A stretch of 64,000 bases of DNA. Origin: Armigeres subalbatus (taxonomy: Eukaryota; Arthropoda; Insecta; Diptera; Culicidae). The DNA lies in assembly GCF_024139115.2 (NCBI RefSeq), contig NC_085141.1:222504307-222568306 (forward strand), read 5' to 3'. Of this stretch, positions 1 to 9,376 are shown one piece after another. Position numbers and translations under genes: made by a program. Each line of letters begins with the position of its first letter. Positions within the stretch are counted from its first letter, which is position 1. The notes below the pieces were generated by a model, which did not search any database, had not been told where the DNA came from, and saw only the letters and a list, made by a program, of their open reading frames with translations.

Positions 1-54
1 TCGGCCTAATGACCGTTCGGCCTAATAACCATTCGGCCTAATGGCCTAATGACT
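1..54. repeat. short degenerate tandem repeat
   Basis: Three to four imperfect copies of a 15-16 bp unit built on TTCGGCCTAATGACC run off the left edge of the window, so the true array is longer than seen. A related style of short repeat, ATTTGGCATAACGGAC, occurs at 48.3 kb. No function is visible. Confidence 0.7.
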
Positions 55-57
55 CAG

Positions 58-557
58 CATCCAAAAAAACACAGGTCTATAAGCTGCTCTGTACAAGCGA
101 CTCGTGCCGCTTCCAAAGCACTTCAGCCCCATCAACGGGAGTGCCAACCGGCAGATTAGGATCAATACCAGTAAGGTCCTAATTATGGTCACGGCTTACG
201 ATAACGGACAGAATCTGGATAGTGGATTGGAAACGACGATTTTGGGCTGACGGTGGTGCTGTTCCGCTCCTTGAGTAGGAAGGGTGACACCGGCTTGAAA
301 TGGCGAGTGGGCCGCCTCCGTCCCGGTAAAAAAAACTAGCAGTCCTCCGAATACGTTCAATACTCGTCCACCAATTCTATTGGTGAGTACTAGGCTCGGT
401 TGAGATTTTCGATCGCGCGATCGGCTCTGAACACGGCCATATAAGTGCGTCCGTGTCAACCCTCGCGTGGACCTCACTGCTGGCAAAGACAATCCATGGA
501 TCATAAGCGACTACGTACGATGGGTGGAGGTGACGGTTTGGATGGGGGCCCTATATA
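58..557 (+). other. probable 5' leader of LOA-like element LOA-1
   Basis: No long meaningful frame is visible. The stretch is GC-richer than the flanking DNA and leads directly into the ATG of a gag-like frame at 558, so I infer it is the untranslated leader of that retroelement. The minus-strand open frames here look like chance frames. Confidence 0.3.
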
Positions 558-1219
558 ATGAGTAACCCAACAAATCGTACAGAAGCAGACGCAGGAGCGG
601 CAAACCCGGCAAGCCGGAACAGGAACATATCGGCACAGCTGATCCGTTATATCCTAAGAAGCAGGGGAAAGAGATGTCACTGGGGTTGAAGAGTACATCA
701 TTCTCCATGACTCCCAAAAGGGCCAGAACTTCGCCGGGAAACGGGAGGCCAGACGGTCTCAAGAAGCGAACGCGGGATGACGCTGCCGCCGTCGGAGGGA
801 CAGACGCTACTTAACAGGGATCAGGATGGTGTACCGTAGTTGGCCAGAAGGAGAAAAGAAATAAACAACTGAAGCGAAAAGAGACGAGAAAGATGGAGCA
901 GAACAAGAAAGAAAAGCCTCTGCCTTGTCAGAAGCCACCGAAGGGGGAAGCCGTACTCGTCAAGGCTAACGATGCAAGAATGTATGCAGCGCTCCTCAAG
1001 AAGGTCGGAGAGGATCCGGAGCTAAGGAACTAGGGTGAGAATGTGAGAATGTAGTAAGGACCAGGCGCACTCAAACCGGAGAGACGCTCTTCGAGTTAAT
1101 GAAGGACCCTACGGTTGATTGGTCGATTATGCAGGACCACCTCGCAAAATCGTTGGGCGCAGAGGCGGAAGTAAAATCCCTGACCCCAGAGATGGTGAGA
1201 AGCGATACACATTCGCCTT
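558..1219 (+). pseudogene. LOA-1 ORF1 (gag) remnant
   Basis: This is a decayed gag-type protein of an R1/LOA-group non-LTR retrotransposon. A frame begins MSNPTNRTEADAG at 558 and is followed, after frameshifts, by a basic stretch with SMTPKRARTSPGN and then KGEAVLVKANDARMYAALLK and AEVKSLTPEMV. The last two resemble the pre-zinc-knuckle part of LOA-like gag, as in the better copy near 40.2 kb (DALVITADEAKYSDVLKAM). Several stops and frameshifts break it, and the zinc knuckles are absent because other repeats interrupt the element from about 1190 onward. The same copy continues as endonuclease fragments at 2341 and 9261. Confidence 0.6.
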
Positions 1220-1233
1220 ATAAGCGGATGGTC

Positions 1234-1528
1234 TTCTTCTTCTTCTTCTTCTTCGTTGGCATTACATCCCCCACTGGGATATTGCCGCCTCGCAGCTTAG
1301 TGTTCACTAAGCACTTCCACAGTTATTAACTGCGAGGTTTCTAAGCCAAGTTACCATTTTTGCATTCGTATATCATGAGGCTAACATGATGATACTTTTA
1401 TGCCCAGGGAAGTCGAGACAATTTCCAATCCGAAAATTGCCTAGACCGGCACCGGGAATCGAACCCAGCCACCCTCAGCATGGTCTTGCTTTGTAGCCGC
1501 GCGTCTTACCGCACGGCTAAGGAGGCCC
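1234..1528 (-). mobile_element. Feilai-like tRNA-derived SINE, complete, with 14-bp TSD
   Basis: Read on the minus strand, the element starts at the tRNA-like head (GCCTCCTTAGCCGTGCGG, box-B-like GGTTCGATTCC), has the tRNA-unrelated body and ends in GAA triplets at 1234-1254. The 14-bp sequence ATAAGCGGATGGTC is present at 1220-1233 and 1529-1542, a perfect target-site duplication, so both ends are exact. The insertion split an older tRNA-like repeat whose box B follows at about 1546. Feilai is the known Aedes SINE family with triplet 3' repeats; I assign it from memory of its layout. Confidence 0.9.
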
Positions 1529-1952
1529 ATAAGCGGATGGTCATGGGTTCGATTCCCAACCCCTCACTACCATTCGTCAAGTCGCTGAAAGGTTCAGCGT
1601 GAATAACGACGCATTGGGAAACGCTCGTGATCACAATCATCGGACAGCGACTGACATTGACCCTCTTTACGACACACGAATAATGGCAACCAGCAATAAA
1701 TTGAACCACCGCGCACCTCTGTAACAGCGTCATGGACTTCATCGATTACGTCGATAAAGCAGATGTGGACGCAACAAAAAGGCGAAAAACAGAAGTAGCG
1801 AAAAAATGAAAAATGATGACTCTGCGTTACAGTGTTTTAAAGCCAGATGCTGCTTAGAAATACGCTCACACGTGCCCAATGGGACGAATGAGCTTGATAA
1901 TTGGTAGTAAAATAAAAATAAAAACCCAACTTATTTCACCGGGTAGTGATAC
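1529..1952 (+). repeat. older tRNA-like (box B) repeat and unassigned DNA
   Basis: Just after the Feilai TSD the sequence reads GGTTCGATTCCCAACCCC, a perfect box B. If the Feilai is ignored it joins AGAAGCGATACACATTCGCC upstream, so this looks like another tRNA-derived repeat inserted in the LOA-1 gag. The rest up to 1952 is not recognised. It may be the SINE body or LOA-1 sequence. Confidence 0.35.
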
Positions 1953-2327
1953 TGCCTTTCTCGCATTTAGCCAAGATACCAACCTTATATGGTGCTAATA
2001 TGAGTCGATGTACCATTTTCTTTATAACTTAAGGTCGATCATTATGAAATTCAATAGTGATCAATTAGAGTTTGTCGTTCGTCGAATGCAATTTGTTGCG
2101 AGGAAATCGGTTAAAAATTACTATACTAAAAGTTGGCTAATGTTTTTCGGTTTTTGTGTGCGCGCACATACACACACACATACACACGGACAGACAGACA
2201 TTTGTTCAGCTCGACGAGCTGAGTCGATTGGTATGTAACACTATAGCGCTTCGAGGCTTCTATAAAAAGTTCGTTTTCGGAGTGAAATGATAGCCTTTCG
2301 GTACAACTTTGTTGTAGGAGAAAGGCA
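1953..2327. mobile_element. MITE with TGCCTTTCTC termini and internal CA repeat
   Basis: The ends are exact inverted repeats, TGCCTTTCTC at 1953-1962 and GAGAAAGGCA at 2318-2327. The interior holds a short CA/TA microsatellite at about 2163-2188 and the stretch AGCTCGACGAGCTGAGTCG. This layout recurs widely in Aedes non-coding DNA as far as I remember. No coding capacity. No target duplication is obvious, so the ends are chosen on the TIR alone. Confidence 0.6.
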
Positions 2328-2340
2328 AAAAACAGAAGCG

Positions 2341-2608
2341 ATATGTTACATTGCGATAAATGAAGAGCCGTATCGAGTTCCCCCTGATAACAACAACAGC
2401 TGGTAGAACGGGAATGCTTGCAGTACAAGTTATGGGCACACTCCCTACCCAAGAAGTGTTGGAGAGTTTATGTGAAGGATAGGTGATTGCCAAAATCAAC
2501 GGCATTTGCATATGCAGCTGCTATGCACCTCCAATGTGGACAGTGGAGCAGTTCAGCCAGATGCTAGAGCAGTTAACCGACAAACTGATCGGAGGAGGGC
2601 CGGTAGTT
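2341..2608 (+). pseudogene. LOA-1 ORF2 endonuclease fragment (left part)
   Basis: This is a frameshifted piece of an APE-type endonuclease from an R1/LOA-group element. Visible motifs are EEPYRVP, DNNNSW, AKINGICICSCYAPP, EQFSQML and GGGPVV. It stops at GPVV exactly where the 13-bp TSD of RTE-A1 lies, and the next residues, IGGDFNAWAV, resume at 9261. One frameshift near 2400 and a stop near 2480 show it is dead. The endonuclease nicks the target site in an intact element. Confidence 0.8.
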
Positions 2609-2620
2609 TATTATTTATTT

Positions 2621-2948
2621 ATTCAGACTAAGGCCGAAGTGGCCTGTGCGGTATGTAAGAGTCTTCTCCATTCGGCTCGGTCCATGGCAACACGTCGCCA
2701 GCCACGCAGTCTACGGAGGGTCCGCAAGTCATCTTCCACCTGATCGATCCACCTTGCCCGCTGCGCACCTCGCCTTCTTGTGCCCGTCGGATCGTTGTCG
2801 AGAACCATTTTCACCGGGTTATTGTCCGACATTCTGGCTACGTGCCCGGCCCACCGCAGTCGTCCGATTTTCGCGGTGTGAACGATGGATGGTTCTCCCA
2901 ACAGCTGATGCAACTCGTGGTTCATTCGCCTCCTCCATGTACCGTCCG
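2621..2948 (-). pseudogene. RTE-A1 ORF, C-terminal part
   Basis: Minus-strand frame ending HTAQATSALV* near 2623, containing RRMNHELHQLLGEPS, RLRWAGHVARMSD and RRRGAQRARWIDQVEDDL. This is the conserved tail after the RT domain of RTE-type proteins. It is separated from the rest of the ORF by RTE-B1. The junction lies at the 12-bp TSD ATGTACCGTCCG. Confidence 0.85.
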
Positions 2949-3463
2949 GCACGGCAAATGCTGGGTAAAGCGTACCATTGGTACTTCGCGTACCTGAAGG
3001 AATAAAATAGACCCTATCTCGCGGTCCTTAGCCTCTTACCCAGCAACTCCTATCCCTACCTCCCCGCGGTGCTGGCCGGGATACGAGCAACCTTAGGGAA
3101 GATCGGGTAACCAACCCCGGTGGGAACTATGGTCGTATGCTGACAGGGAAGGAGGGGTTTGCTCCTCTCCGGAGGTGCAAATCTTATTGAGCGTCTGTTC
3201 TCCATGTCAGGATCGGCTCACAACAGCGTCTGTTCTCCATGTTAGGGGCGGCTGATCATCGTCCGAGTGCCAGCGAGGGACTCTAAGTGAAACTGTGCAC
3301 CATGGTCCACCGGAAATAAGGAGGAATGGTCCTCCGGAAATTTAGGGGGTTTGGTGTCAGGCCCTGCAAGCCAGCCAAAAAAATCATAAGCAACGAACAA
3401 TCAACAAGAGAGTACGGACCGGAACCATCGGCGAAGACCACTGCGACGAAAAGGGACTAGCGA

Positions 3464-4333
3464 TTGGAAACTCGGTTCGTGGAACTGCAAATCTCTCAAC
3501 TTCATCGGGAGCACACGCATACTCGCCGATGTGCTCAAGGACCGTGGATTCGGCATCGTAGCGCTGCAGGAGGTTTGTTGGAAGGGATCAATGGTGCGAA
3601 CGTTTAGAGGTAATCATACCATCTACCAGAGCTGCGGCAGCACACGAGCTGGGAACAGCTTTCATAGTGATGGGCGACATGCAAAGGCGCGTGATCGGGT
3701 GGTGGCCGATCAACGAGAGAATGTGCAGGTTGAGGATCAAAGGCCGGTTCTTCAACTTCAGCATAATCAACGTCCATAGCCCACACTCCGGAAGCACTGA
3801 TGATGATAAGGACGCATTCTACGCGCAGCTGGAACGTGAGTACGACAGCTGCCCAAGCCACGACGTCAAAATCATCATAGGAGATTTGAACGCTCAGGTT
3901 GGCCAAGAGGAGGAGTTTAGACCGACTATTGGAAAGTTCAGCGCTCACCGGCTGACGAACGAAAACGGCCTACGACTAATTGATTTCGCCGCCTCCAAGA
4001 ATATGGCCATTCGCAGCACCTACTTCCAACACAGCCTCCCGTATCGGTACACCTGGAGATCGCCACTGCAGACAGAATCACAAATCGACCACGTTCTGAT
4101 TGATGGACGGCACTTCTCCGACATTATCGACGTCAGGACATATCGTGGCGCTAACATCGACTCTGACCACTATCTGGTGATGGTTAAACTGCGCCCAAAA
4201 CTATCCGTCATCAACAATGTTCGGTACCGACGACCGCCGCGGTACGACCTAGAGCGACTGAAGCAACCTGATGTCGCCACTGCATACGCGCAGCATCTCG
4301 AGGCAGCGTTGCCGGAAGAGGTGAGCTCGATGG
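3464..4333 (+). pseudogene. RTE-B1 ORF, endonuclease domain
   Basis: APE-type endonuclease that would nick target DNA. Motifs in order are GSWNCKSLNF (about 3473), ALQEVCW, then after a frameshift near 3660 DMQRRVIGWWPIN, RLRIKGRFFNFSIINV, IIIGDLNAQVG, QIDHVLIDG and DSDHYLVMV. The catalytic-type N, E, D/N and SDH positions are all visible, but in two frames. A base missing near 4320 (compare GAAAGAGGGTGAG in the sister copy at 24.9 kb) ends the second frame early. No start codon choice is safe because of the frameshifts. Confidence 0.85.
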
Positions 4334-4717
4334 GGCCCTCTTGAGGACTGCTGGAATACAGTCAAAGCAGCCATTAACGACGCAGCGGAGAACAACGTCG
4401 GGTATATGGGTCGAAGTCGACGGAACGATTGGTTCGACGAAGAGTGCAGACAGATTCTGGAGGAGAAGGACGCAGCGCGGGCGGTCGCGCTGCAGCAAGG
4501 TACCCGGCAGAACGTGGAACGTTATAGACGGAAGCGGAGACAGCAGACCCGCCTTTTTCAGGAGAAGAAACGCCGCCTGGAAGAAGCGGAGTGCGAGGAG
4601 ATGGAACAGCTGTGCCGTTCTCAAGATACACGCAAGTTCTATCAGAAGCTCAACGCATCCCGCAAAGGCTTCGTGCCGCGAGCCGAAATGTGCCGGGATA
4701 AGATGGGAGCATCTTGA
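4334..4717 (+). pseudogene. RTE-B1 ORF, linker between endonuclease and RT
   Basis: A highly charged segment with RRNDWFDEECRQILEEKDAA, RYRRKRRQQTRLFQEKKRR and KFYQKLNASRKGFVPRAEM, as in the matching linker of RTE-A. A lost G near 4704 (GATAAGATGGG against GATAAGGATGGG in the sister copy at 25.3 kb) makes a premature stop just before the RT frame. Confidence 0.8.
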
Positions 4718-6378
4718 CGGACGAACGTGTGGTGATCGAAAGGTGGAAGCAGCACTACGAGGAACATCTGAATGGCGCTGAGAGTACAGGCAATGAAAGT
4801 CAAGGCAGCGGAGGAGATGACTACGTCAGTTCAGCGGACGATGGAAGCCAACCAGCCCCCACCTTGAGGGAAGTTAAGGATGCCATTCAACAGCTAAAGA
4901 CCAATAAAGCAGCTGGTAAGGATGGTATCAGAGCTGAGCTCATCAAGTTGGGCCCGGAAAAGCTGGCCACTTGCCTGCACAAACTGATAGTCAGAATCTG
5001 GGAAAACGAACAGCTACCGGAGGAGTGGAAGGAAGGGATTATATGCCCCATCTACAAGAAAGGCGACAAACTGGAGTGTGAGAACTTTCGAGCGATCACC
5101 ATCCTTAATGCCACCTACAAAGTGATATCCCAGATCATCTTCCGTCGTCTGTCACCATTAGTGAACGAGTTCGTGGGAAGTTATCAAGCCGGCTTCGTTG
5201 ACGGCCGCTCGACAACGGACCAGATCTTTACTGTACGGCAAATCCTTCAAAAATGCCGTGAATACCAGGTCCCAACGCACCATCTGTTCGTTGATTTCAA
5301 GGCGGCATACGACAGTATAGACCGCGTAGAGCTATGGAAAATTATGGACGAGAATAGCTTCTCTGGGAAGCTTACCAGACTGATCAAAGCAACGGTGGAT
5401 GGTGTGCAAAACTGTGTGAAGATCTCGGGCGAACACTCCAGTTCGTTCGAATCGCACCGGGGACTAAGACAAGGTGATGGACTTTCGTGCCTGTTGTTCA
5501 ACATTGCGCTAGAAGGTGTCATGCGGAGAGCCGGGTGTAACAACCGGGGTACGATTTTCAACAGATCCAGTCAATTTATTTGCTTCGCGGATGACATGGA
5601 CATTGTCGGCCGAACATTTGCAAAGGTGGCAGAACTGTACACCCGCCTGAAACGTGAAGCAACAAAAGTTGGACTGGTGGTGAATGCGTCAAAGACAAAG
5701 TACATGCTTGTGGGTGGAACCGAGCGCGACAGGGTCCGCCTGGGAAGCAGTGTTCCGATAGACGGGGATACCTTCGAGGTGGTCGAGGAATTCGTCTACC
5801 TCGGATCCTTGCTAACGGCTGACAACAACGTTAGTCGTGAAATACGAAGGCGCATCATCTGTGGAAGTCGGGCCTACTACGGGCTCCAGAAGAAACTGCG
5901 GTCGAAAAAGATTCGCCACCGCACCAAATGTGTCATGTACAAGACGTTAATAAGACCGGTAGTCCTCTACGGACATGAAACATGGACAATGCTCGAGGAG
6001 GACTTGCAAGCACTCGGAGTATTCGAGAGACGGGTGCTTAGGACCATCTTTGGCGGTGTACAAGAAGACGGTGTGTGGCGGCGAAGAATGAACCATGAGC
6101 TCGCCCAGCTCTACGGCGAACCCAGTATCCAGAAGGTAGCTAAAGCCGGAAGGGTACGATGGGCAGGGCATGTTGCAAGAATGCCGGACAGCAACCCTGC
6201 AAAGATGGTGTTCGCTTCCGATCCGGCAGGTACGAGACGACGTGGAGCGCAGCGAGCGAGATGGGCAGACCAGGTGCAGAACGACTTGGCGAGCGTGGGG
6301 CGTATTCGAGGATGGAGAGATGCGGCCTCGAACCGTGTATTGTGGCGTCAAATTGTTGATTCAGTGTTATCTGTATAG
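4714..6378 (+). CDS. RTE-B1 reverse transcriptase (open 554-codon frame)
   Basis: Uninterrupted RT domain and C-terminal tail of the RTE-B protein. RT motifs in order are KAAGKDGIRAELIK, ICPIYKKGDK, FRAITILNATYKV, YQAGFVDGRSTTDQIF, LFVDFKAAYDSID, GLRQGDGLSCLLFNIAL, the catalytic CFADDMDI (5581-5604), KTKYM and FVYLGSLLT. The tail holds MNHELAQLYGEPS and RWAGHVARMPDSNPAKM. An intact protein of this kind copies element RNA at the nicked target. Here the frame lacks its endonuclease because of upstream frameshifts, so the copy is probably not autonomous. The ATG at 4714 is incidental. Confidence 0.85.
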   Translation: MTDERVVIERWKQHYEEHLNGAESTGNESQGSGGDDYVSSADDGSQPAPTLREVKDAIQQLKTNKAAGKDGIRAELIKLGPEKLATCLHKLIVRIWENEQLPEEWKEGIICPIYKKGDKLECENFRAITILNATYKVISQIIFRRLSPLVNEFVGSYQAGFVDGRSTTDQIFTVRQILQKCREYQVPTHHLFVDFKAAYDSIDRVELWKIMDENSFSGKLTRLIKATVDGVQNCVKISGEHSSSFESHRGLRQGDGLSCLLFNIALEGVMRRAGCNNRGTIFNRSSQFICFADDMDIVGRTFAKVAELYTRLKREATKVGLVVNASKTKYMLVGGTERDRVRLGSSVPIDGDTFEVVEEFVYLGSLLTADNNVSREIRRRIICGSRAYYGLQKKLRSKKIRHRTKCVMYKTLIRPVVLYGHETWTMLEEDLQALGVFERRVLRTIFGGVQEDGVWRRRMNHELAQLYGEPSIQKVAKAGRVRWAGHVARMPDSNPAKMVFASDPAGTRRRGAQRARWADQVQNDLASVGRIRGWRDAASNRVLWRQIVDSVLSV

Positions 6379-6405
6379 ATGTAGACTAAATAAATAATAA
6401 TAATA

Positions 6406-7789
6406 ATGTACCGTCCGCCATCTGCACCCCACCATAGATGGTACGCAGCACTTTCCTTTCGAAAACTCCGAGTGCGCGTTGGTCCTCCACGAGCATCGTC
6501 CAGGTCTCGTGTCCGTAGAGGACTACCGGTCTAATGAGCGTTTTGTAGATGGTCAGTTTGGTACGGCGGCGAACTCTATTCGATCGAAGCGTCTTGCGGA
6601 GTCCAAAGTATGCTCGATTTCCAGCCACTATACGCCTCCGAATTTCTCTGCTGGTATCATTTTCGGCAGTCACCAGTGAGCCCAAGTACACAAATTCTTC
6701 TACCACCTCGATTTCATCACCACCGATGCCAACTCGCGGTGGGTGGCTCACATTGTCTTCTCTTGAACCTCTTCCTATCATGTACTTCGTCTTCGACGTG
6801 TTGATGACTAGTCCAATCCGCTTGGCTTCCCTCTTCAGTCTGATGTAGGCTTCCTCCATCTTCTCAAAGTTACGTGCCATAATATCTATGTCGTCGGCGA
6901 AGCCAAATAGCTGGACGGACTTATTGAAAATTGTGCCACTCGTGTTAATCCCTGCTCTTCGTATTACCCCTTCCAAAGCGATGTTGAATAGCAGACACGA
7001 AAGACCATCACCTTGCCGTAACCCTCTGCGGGTTTCGAAGGGACTCGAGAATGCCCCTGAAACTCGAACTACGCACATCACCCGATCCATCGTCGCTTTG
7101 ATCAACCGTGTCAGTTTATCCGGAAATCCGTTTTCGTGCATTAGTTGCCATAGCTGGTCCCGATTGATTGTATCATATGCGGCTTTGAAGTCGATGAATA
7201 GATGATGTGTGGGCACGTTGTATTCGCGGCACTTCTGCAGTACTTGGCGAATGGCGAACACCTGGTCCGTGGTGGAGCGTTCGCCCATAAAACCCGCCTG
7301 GTACTGCCCCACGAACTCCCTTGCAATTGGTGCTAGTCGACGGAATAAAATTTGGGAGAGTACCTTGTAGGCGGCGTTCAGCAATGTGATTGCGCGGTAG
7401 TTGCTACAATCCAGCTTATCGCCCTTTTTGTAGATGGGACACACGACACCTTCCATCCACTCCTGCGGCAAAACTTCGTCCTCCCAAATCTTGGTAATGA
7501 CCCAGTGCAGCGCTCTAGTCAGTGGCTCACCACCGTGTTTAAATAGCTCTCCTGGTAGTTGGTCAACCCCAGGGGCTTTGTTGTTCTTCAGCCGACCAAT
7601 CTCCTCCTGGATTTCCTGGAGATCCGGGGCCGGTAGAATTATGTCCTGCGCGCGTTCCCCTAGGTCCATCACCATACCGCCATCTTCGTCTGCCACATCG
7701 CCATTCAGGTGCTCTTCGTAGTGCTGCTGCCACCTTTGGATCACCTCACGCTCGTTCGTAAGAAGGTTCCCGTTTATGTCCTTACACAT
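6406..7789 (-). pseudogene. RTE-A1 reverse transcriptase domain
   Basis: An open minus-strand frame from MCKDINGNLLTNE at about 7789 to GGVQMADGT at the RTE-B1 junction. Motifs are KAPGVDQLPGELFK, VCPIYKKGDKLDC, YRAITLLNAAYKVL, YQAGFMGERSTTDQVF, LFIDFKAAYDTIN, GLRQGDGLSCLLFNIALEG, the catalytic FGFADDIDI (about 6880-6910), KTKYMIG and FVYLGSLV. It is cut off from the endonuclease by a small tandem duplication (7786-7828) and from its tail by RTE-B1. Apart from these two lesions I see no stop. Confidence 0.87.
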
Positions 7790-7828
7790 ATCGTATGTCT
7801 TACATATCGTATGTCTTACGTATGTCTT
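7786..7828. repeat. 16-bp tandem duplication breaking the RTE-A1 ORF
   Basis: On the plus strand ACATATCGTATGTCTT occurs at 7786-7801 and 7802-7817, with a third partial unit at 7818-7828. The sister copy at 18.37 kb reads straight through here (HVTQPDICKDINGN type) without the repeat. The added bases bring TAA into the endonuclease-RT frame, so this looks like a slippage expansion that split one ORF into two. Confidence 0.8.
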
Positions 7829-9173
7829 ACACGGGCTGTGGCACGTGGCCCTTACGTGAACGGTTCAACTTCTCATAGAACTTTCGTGTGTTATTAGTGC
7901 GGTACAGTTGCTCCGTCTCTTCACGGTCTCGATCTTCCTGCTGACGCTTTTTCCTCCGGAAAATCGAGTTTTGTCTGTTTCGCGCCTGTTTATATCGTGC
8001 CTCATTCGCTCTCGTGCGGTGTTGCAGCAATCTCGCCCATGCTGCATTCTTCTCTTCTACTAACTGCTCACATTCGCCGTCATACCAGTCGTTTCTCCGA
8101 TCCGGGGGCACCGTGCCAAGTGCAGCGGTTGCGGTGCTACCAATGGCGGATCGAATATCTCTCCAGCCATCTTCAAGAGACGCTGCGCCTAGCTGCTCTT
8201 CCGTTGGGAGTGCCACTTCCAGCTGCTGCGCGTATTCTTGGGCTAGTCTACCGTCTTGTAGCCGCCCAATATTAAGCCGCGGCGTCCGACTTCGACGCGT
8301 GTTGTACACCGTCGAGAGTTTTGAGCGCAGGCAAACTGCAACGAGGTAGTGGTCGGATTCAATATTCGCACTGCGGTAAGTGCGGACGTTCGTGATGTCG
8401 GAGAAGAATTTACCGTCGATTAGAACGTGGTCGATTTGGTTTTCCGTTTCTTGGTTAGGTGATCTCCATGTGGCCTTGTGGATATTTTTGCGGGGAAAGA
8501 AGGTGCTTCGGACTACCATTCCGCGGGAGGCTGCGAAGTTTATGCATCGTTGGCCGTTGTCATTCGATACGGTGTGCAGACTATCCGGTCCGATGACCGG
8601 TCTATACATTTCCTCCCTTCTTACCTGCGCGTTCATGTCACCGATGACGATTTTGACGTCCCGCAGTGGGCATCCATCGTATGTCTGCTCCAGCTGTGCG
8701 TAGAACGCTTCTTTCTCGTCGTCGGGTCTCCCTTCGTGTAGGCAGTGCACGTTGATGATGCTATAGTTGAAGAAACGGCCTTTAATCCTCAGCTTGCACA
8801 TCCTTGCGTTGATTGGCTGCCACCCAATCACGCGTTGGCGCATCTTTCCCAGCACTATGAAGCCGGTTCCCAGCTCGTTGGTGGTGCCACAGCTTTGGTA
8901 GAAGGTAGCCGCCCGATGCCCGCTTTTCCACACTTTCTGTCCTGTCCAGCAAATCTCCTGCAGCGCCACGACGTCGAAGTTGCGGGGATGTAATTCATCG
9001 TAGATCATCCTGTCGCAACCTGCGAAACCTAGCGACTTGCAGTTCCATGTTCCAAGCTTCCAATCGTGATCCTTTATTCGTCGCCTAGGTCTTTGCCGAT
9101 TATATCGAGTCGCATTATCTCTTATATTGTTCGTAATTATTGGTTTTCCAGGCGGCTTATTGGGTCTGCGCAA
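7827..9173 (-). pseudogene. RTE-A1 endonuclease domain and linker (448 codons, open)
   Basis: Minus-strand frame starting MRRPNKPPGKPI at 9173. APE-type endonuclease motifs are LGTWNCKSLGF, ALQEICW, KLRIKGRFFNYSIINV, IVIGDMNAQV, NQIDHVLIDG and ESDHYLVAV, all in one frame and with the catalytic-type residues present. A charged linker follows (RRNDWYDGECEQLVEEK, FYEKLNRSRKGHVPQPV). The frame ends at the TAA made by the 16-bp repeat. The start is supported because the remaining 74 bp to the TSD form a plausible short leader. Automated annotation often labels such proteins craniofacial development protein 2-like, which reflects RTE ancestry. Confidence 0.87.
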
Positions 9174-9260
9174 ACCTCCTGTCTCGCCGGAGGGCCGTCG
9201 TGTCAGGGCTGTTTAACGTCCCACCTAACACCAGGACTTGGGCTTGTAGGGCCGGTAGTT

Positions 9261-9376
9261 ATAGGAGGTGATTTCAATGCCTGGGCTGTGGAGGGGGGCA
9301 GCAGAGTAACCAATACGAGTAACCACTCGGCAGGAAGCTCTTGCGAAGCTAGATGTACGATTGTGCAATGAAGGCA
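9261..9376 (+). pseudogene. LOA-1 endonuclease fragment (right part)
   Basis: This continues the frame left at 2608: IGGDFNAWAVEGGSRVTN, then, frameshifted, LCNEGTFT near 9358-9376. GDFNAWAV is the typical endonuclease core of R1/LOA-group elements. Homology stops at about 9376, where the sequence changes to CCCAAGCAGCACAAC. Confidence 0.8.

Larger units (their letters stand above)
2949..6405 (+). mobile_element. RTE-B1: full-length-looking second RTE family, inserted in RTE-A1
   Basis: Plus-strand element flanked by ATGTACCGTCCG at 2937-2948 and 6406-6417, a 12-bp duplication of RTE-A1 sequence, so it landed in an existing RTE-A1 copy. It has a 5' leader of about 500 bp with two near-repeats of AGCGTCTGTTCTCCATGT near 3191 and 3224. 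One ORF is now broken by several one-base changes, and the 3' end is a short AATAATAAT tail. It differs clearly from RTE-A in protein sequence (ELAQLYGEPSIQKVAKAG against ELHQLLGEPSIVHTAKIG). A 5'-truncated sister copy is at 24345-26996 and a scrap is at 62.6 kb. Confidence 0.88.
2609..9247 (-). mobile_element. RTE-A1: near full-length RTE-clade retrotransposon, host of RTE-B1
   Basis: A minus-strand RTE-clade non-LTR element is bounded by the 13-bp target duplication AGGGCCGGTAGTT at 2596-2608 and 9248-9260. Its 3' end, at 2609, is an AATAA-type tail preceded by a stop codon, and its short 5' leader lies at 9174-9247. The RTE-B1 insertion (2949-6405) splits it into 2609-2948 and 6406-9247. 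Without that insertion the element is about 3.2 kb with one long ORF of endonuclease and reverse transcriptase, the usual RTE layout. Five further partial copies of the family occur in the window (10.9, 12.1, 17.7, 27.2 and 37.2 kb). RTE-A is my local label; the clade call rests on the endonuclease and the C-terminal RWAGHVARM region. Confidence 0.88.

Noticed and set aside
1440..1528. tRNA gene in the Feilai head (and at 22.6, 23.6, 52.9 and 56.3 kb)
   Set aside because: Box A and box B are present, but no complete cloverleaf or anticodon arm. The unit continues into a SINE body with TSDs.
8014..8349. Plus-strand open frames across RTE-A1 (and similar opposite-strand frames over all RTE and Juan copies)
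   Set aside because: They lie antisense to clear RT or endonuclease motifs and have no domain of their own.
7827..9173. Host gene craniofacial development protein 2-like
   Set aside because: The endonuclease, the linked RT and the 13-bp TSD show an RTE retrotransposon.
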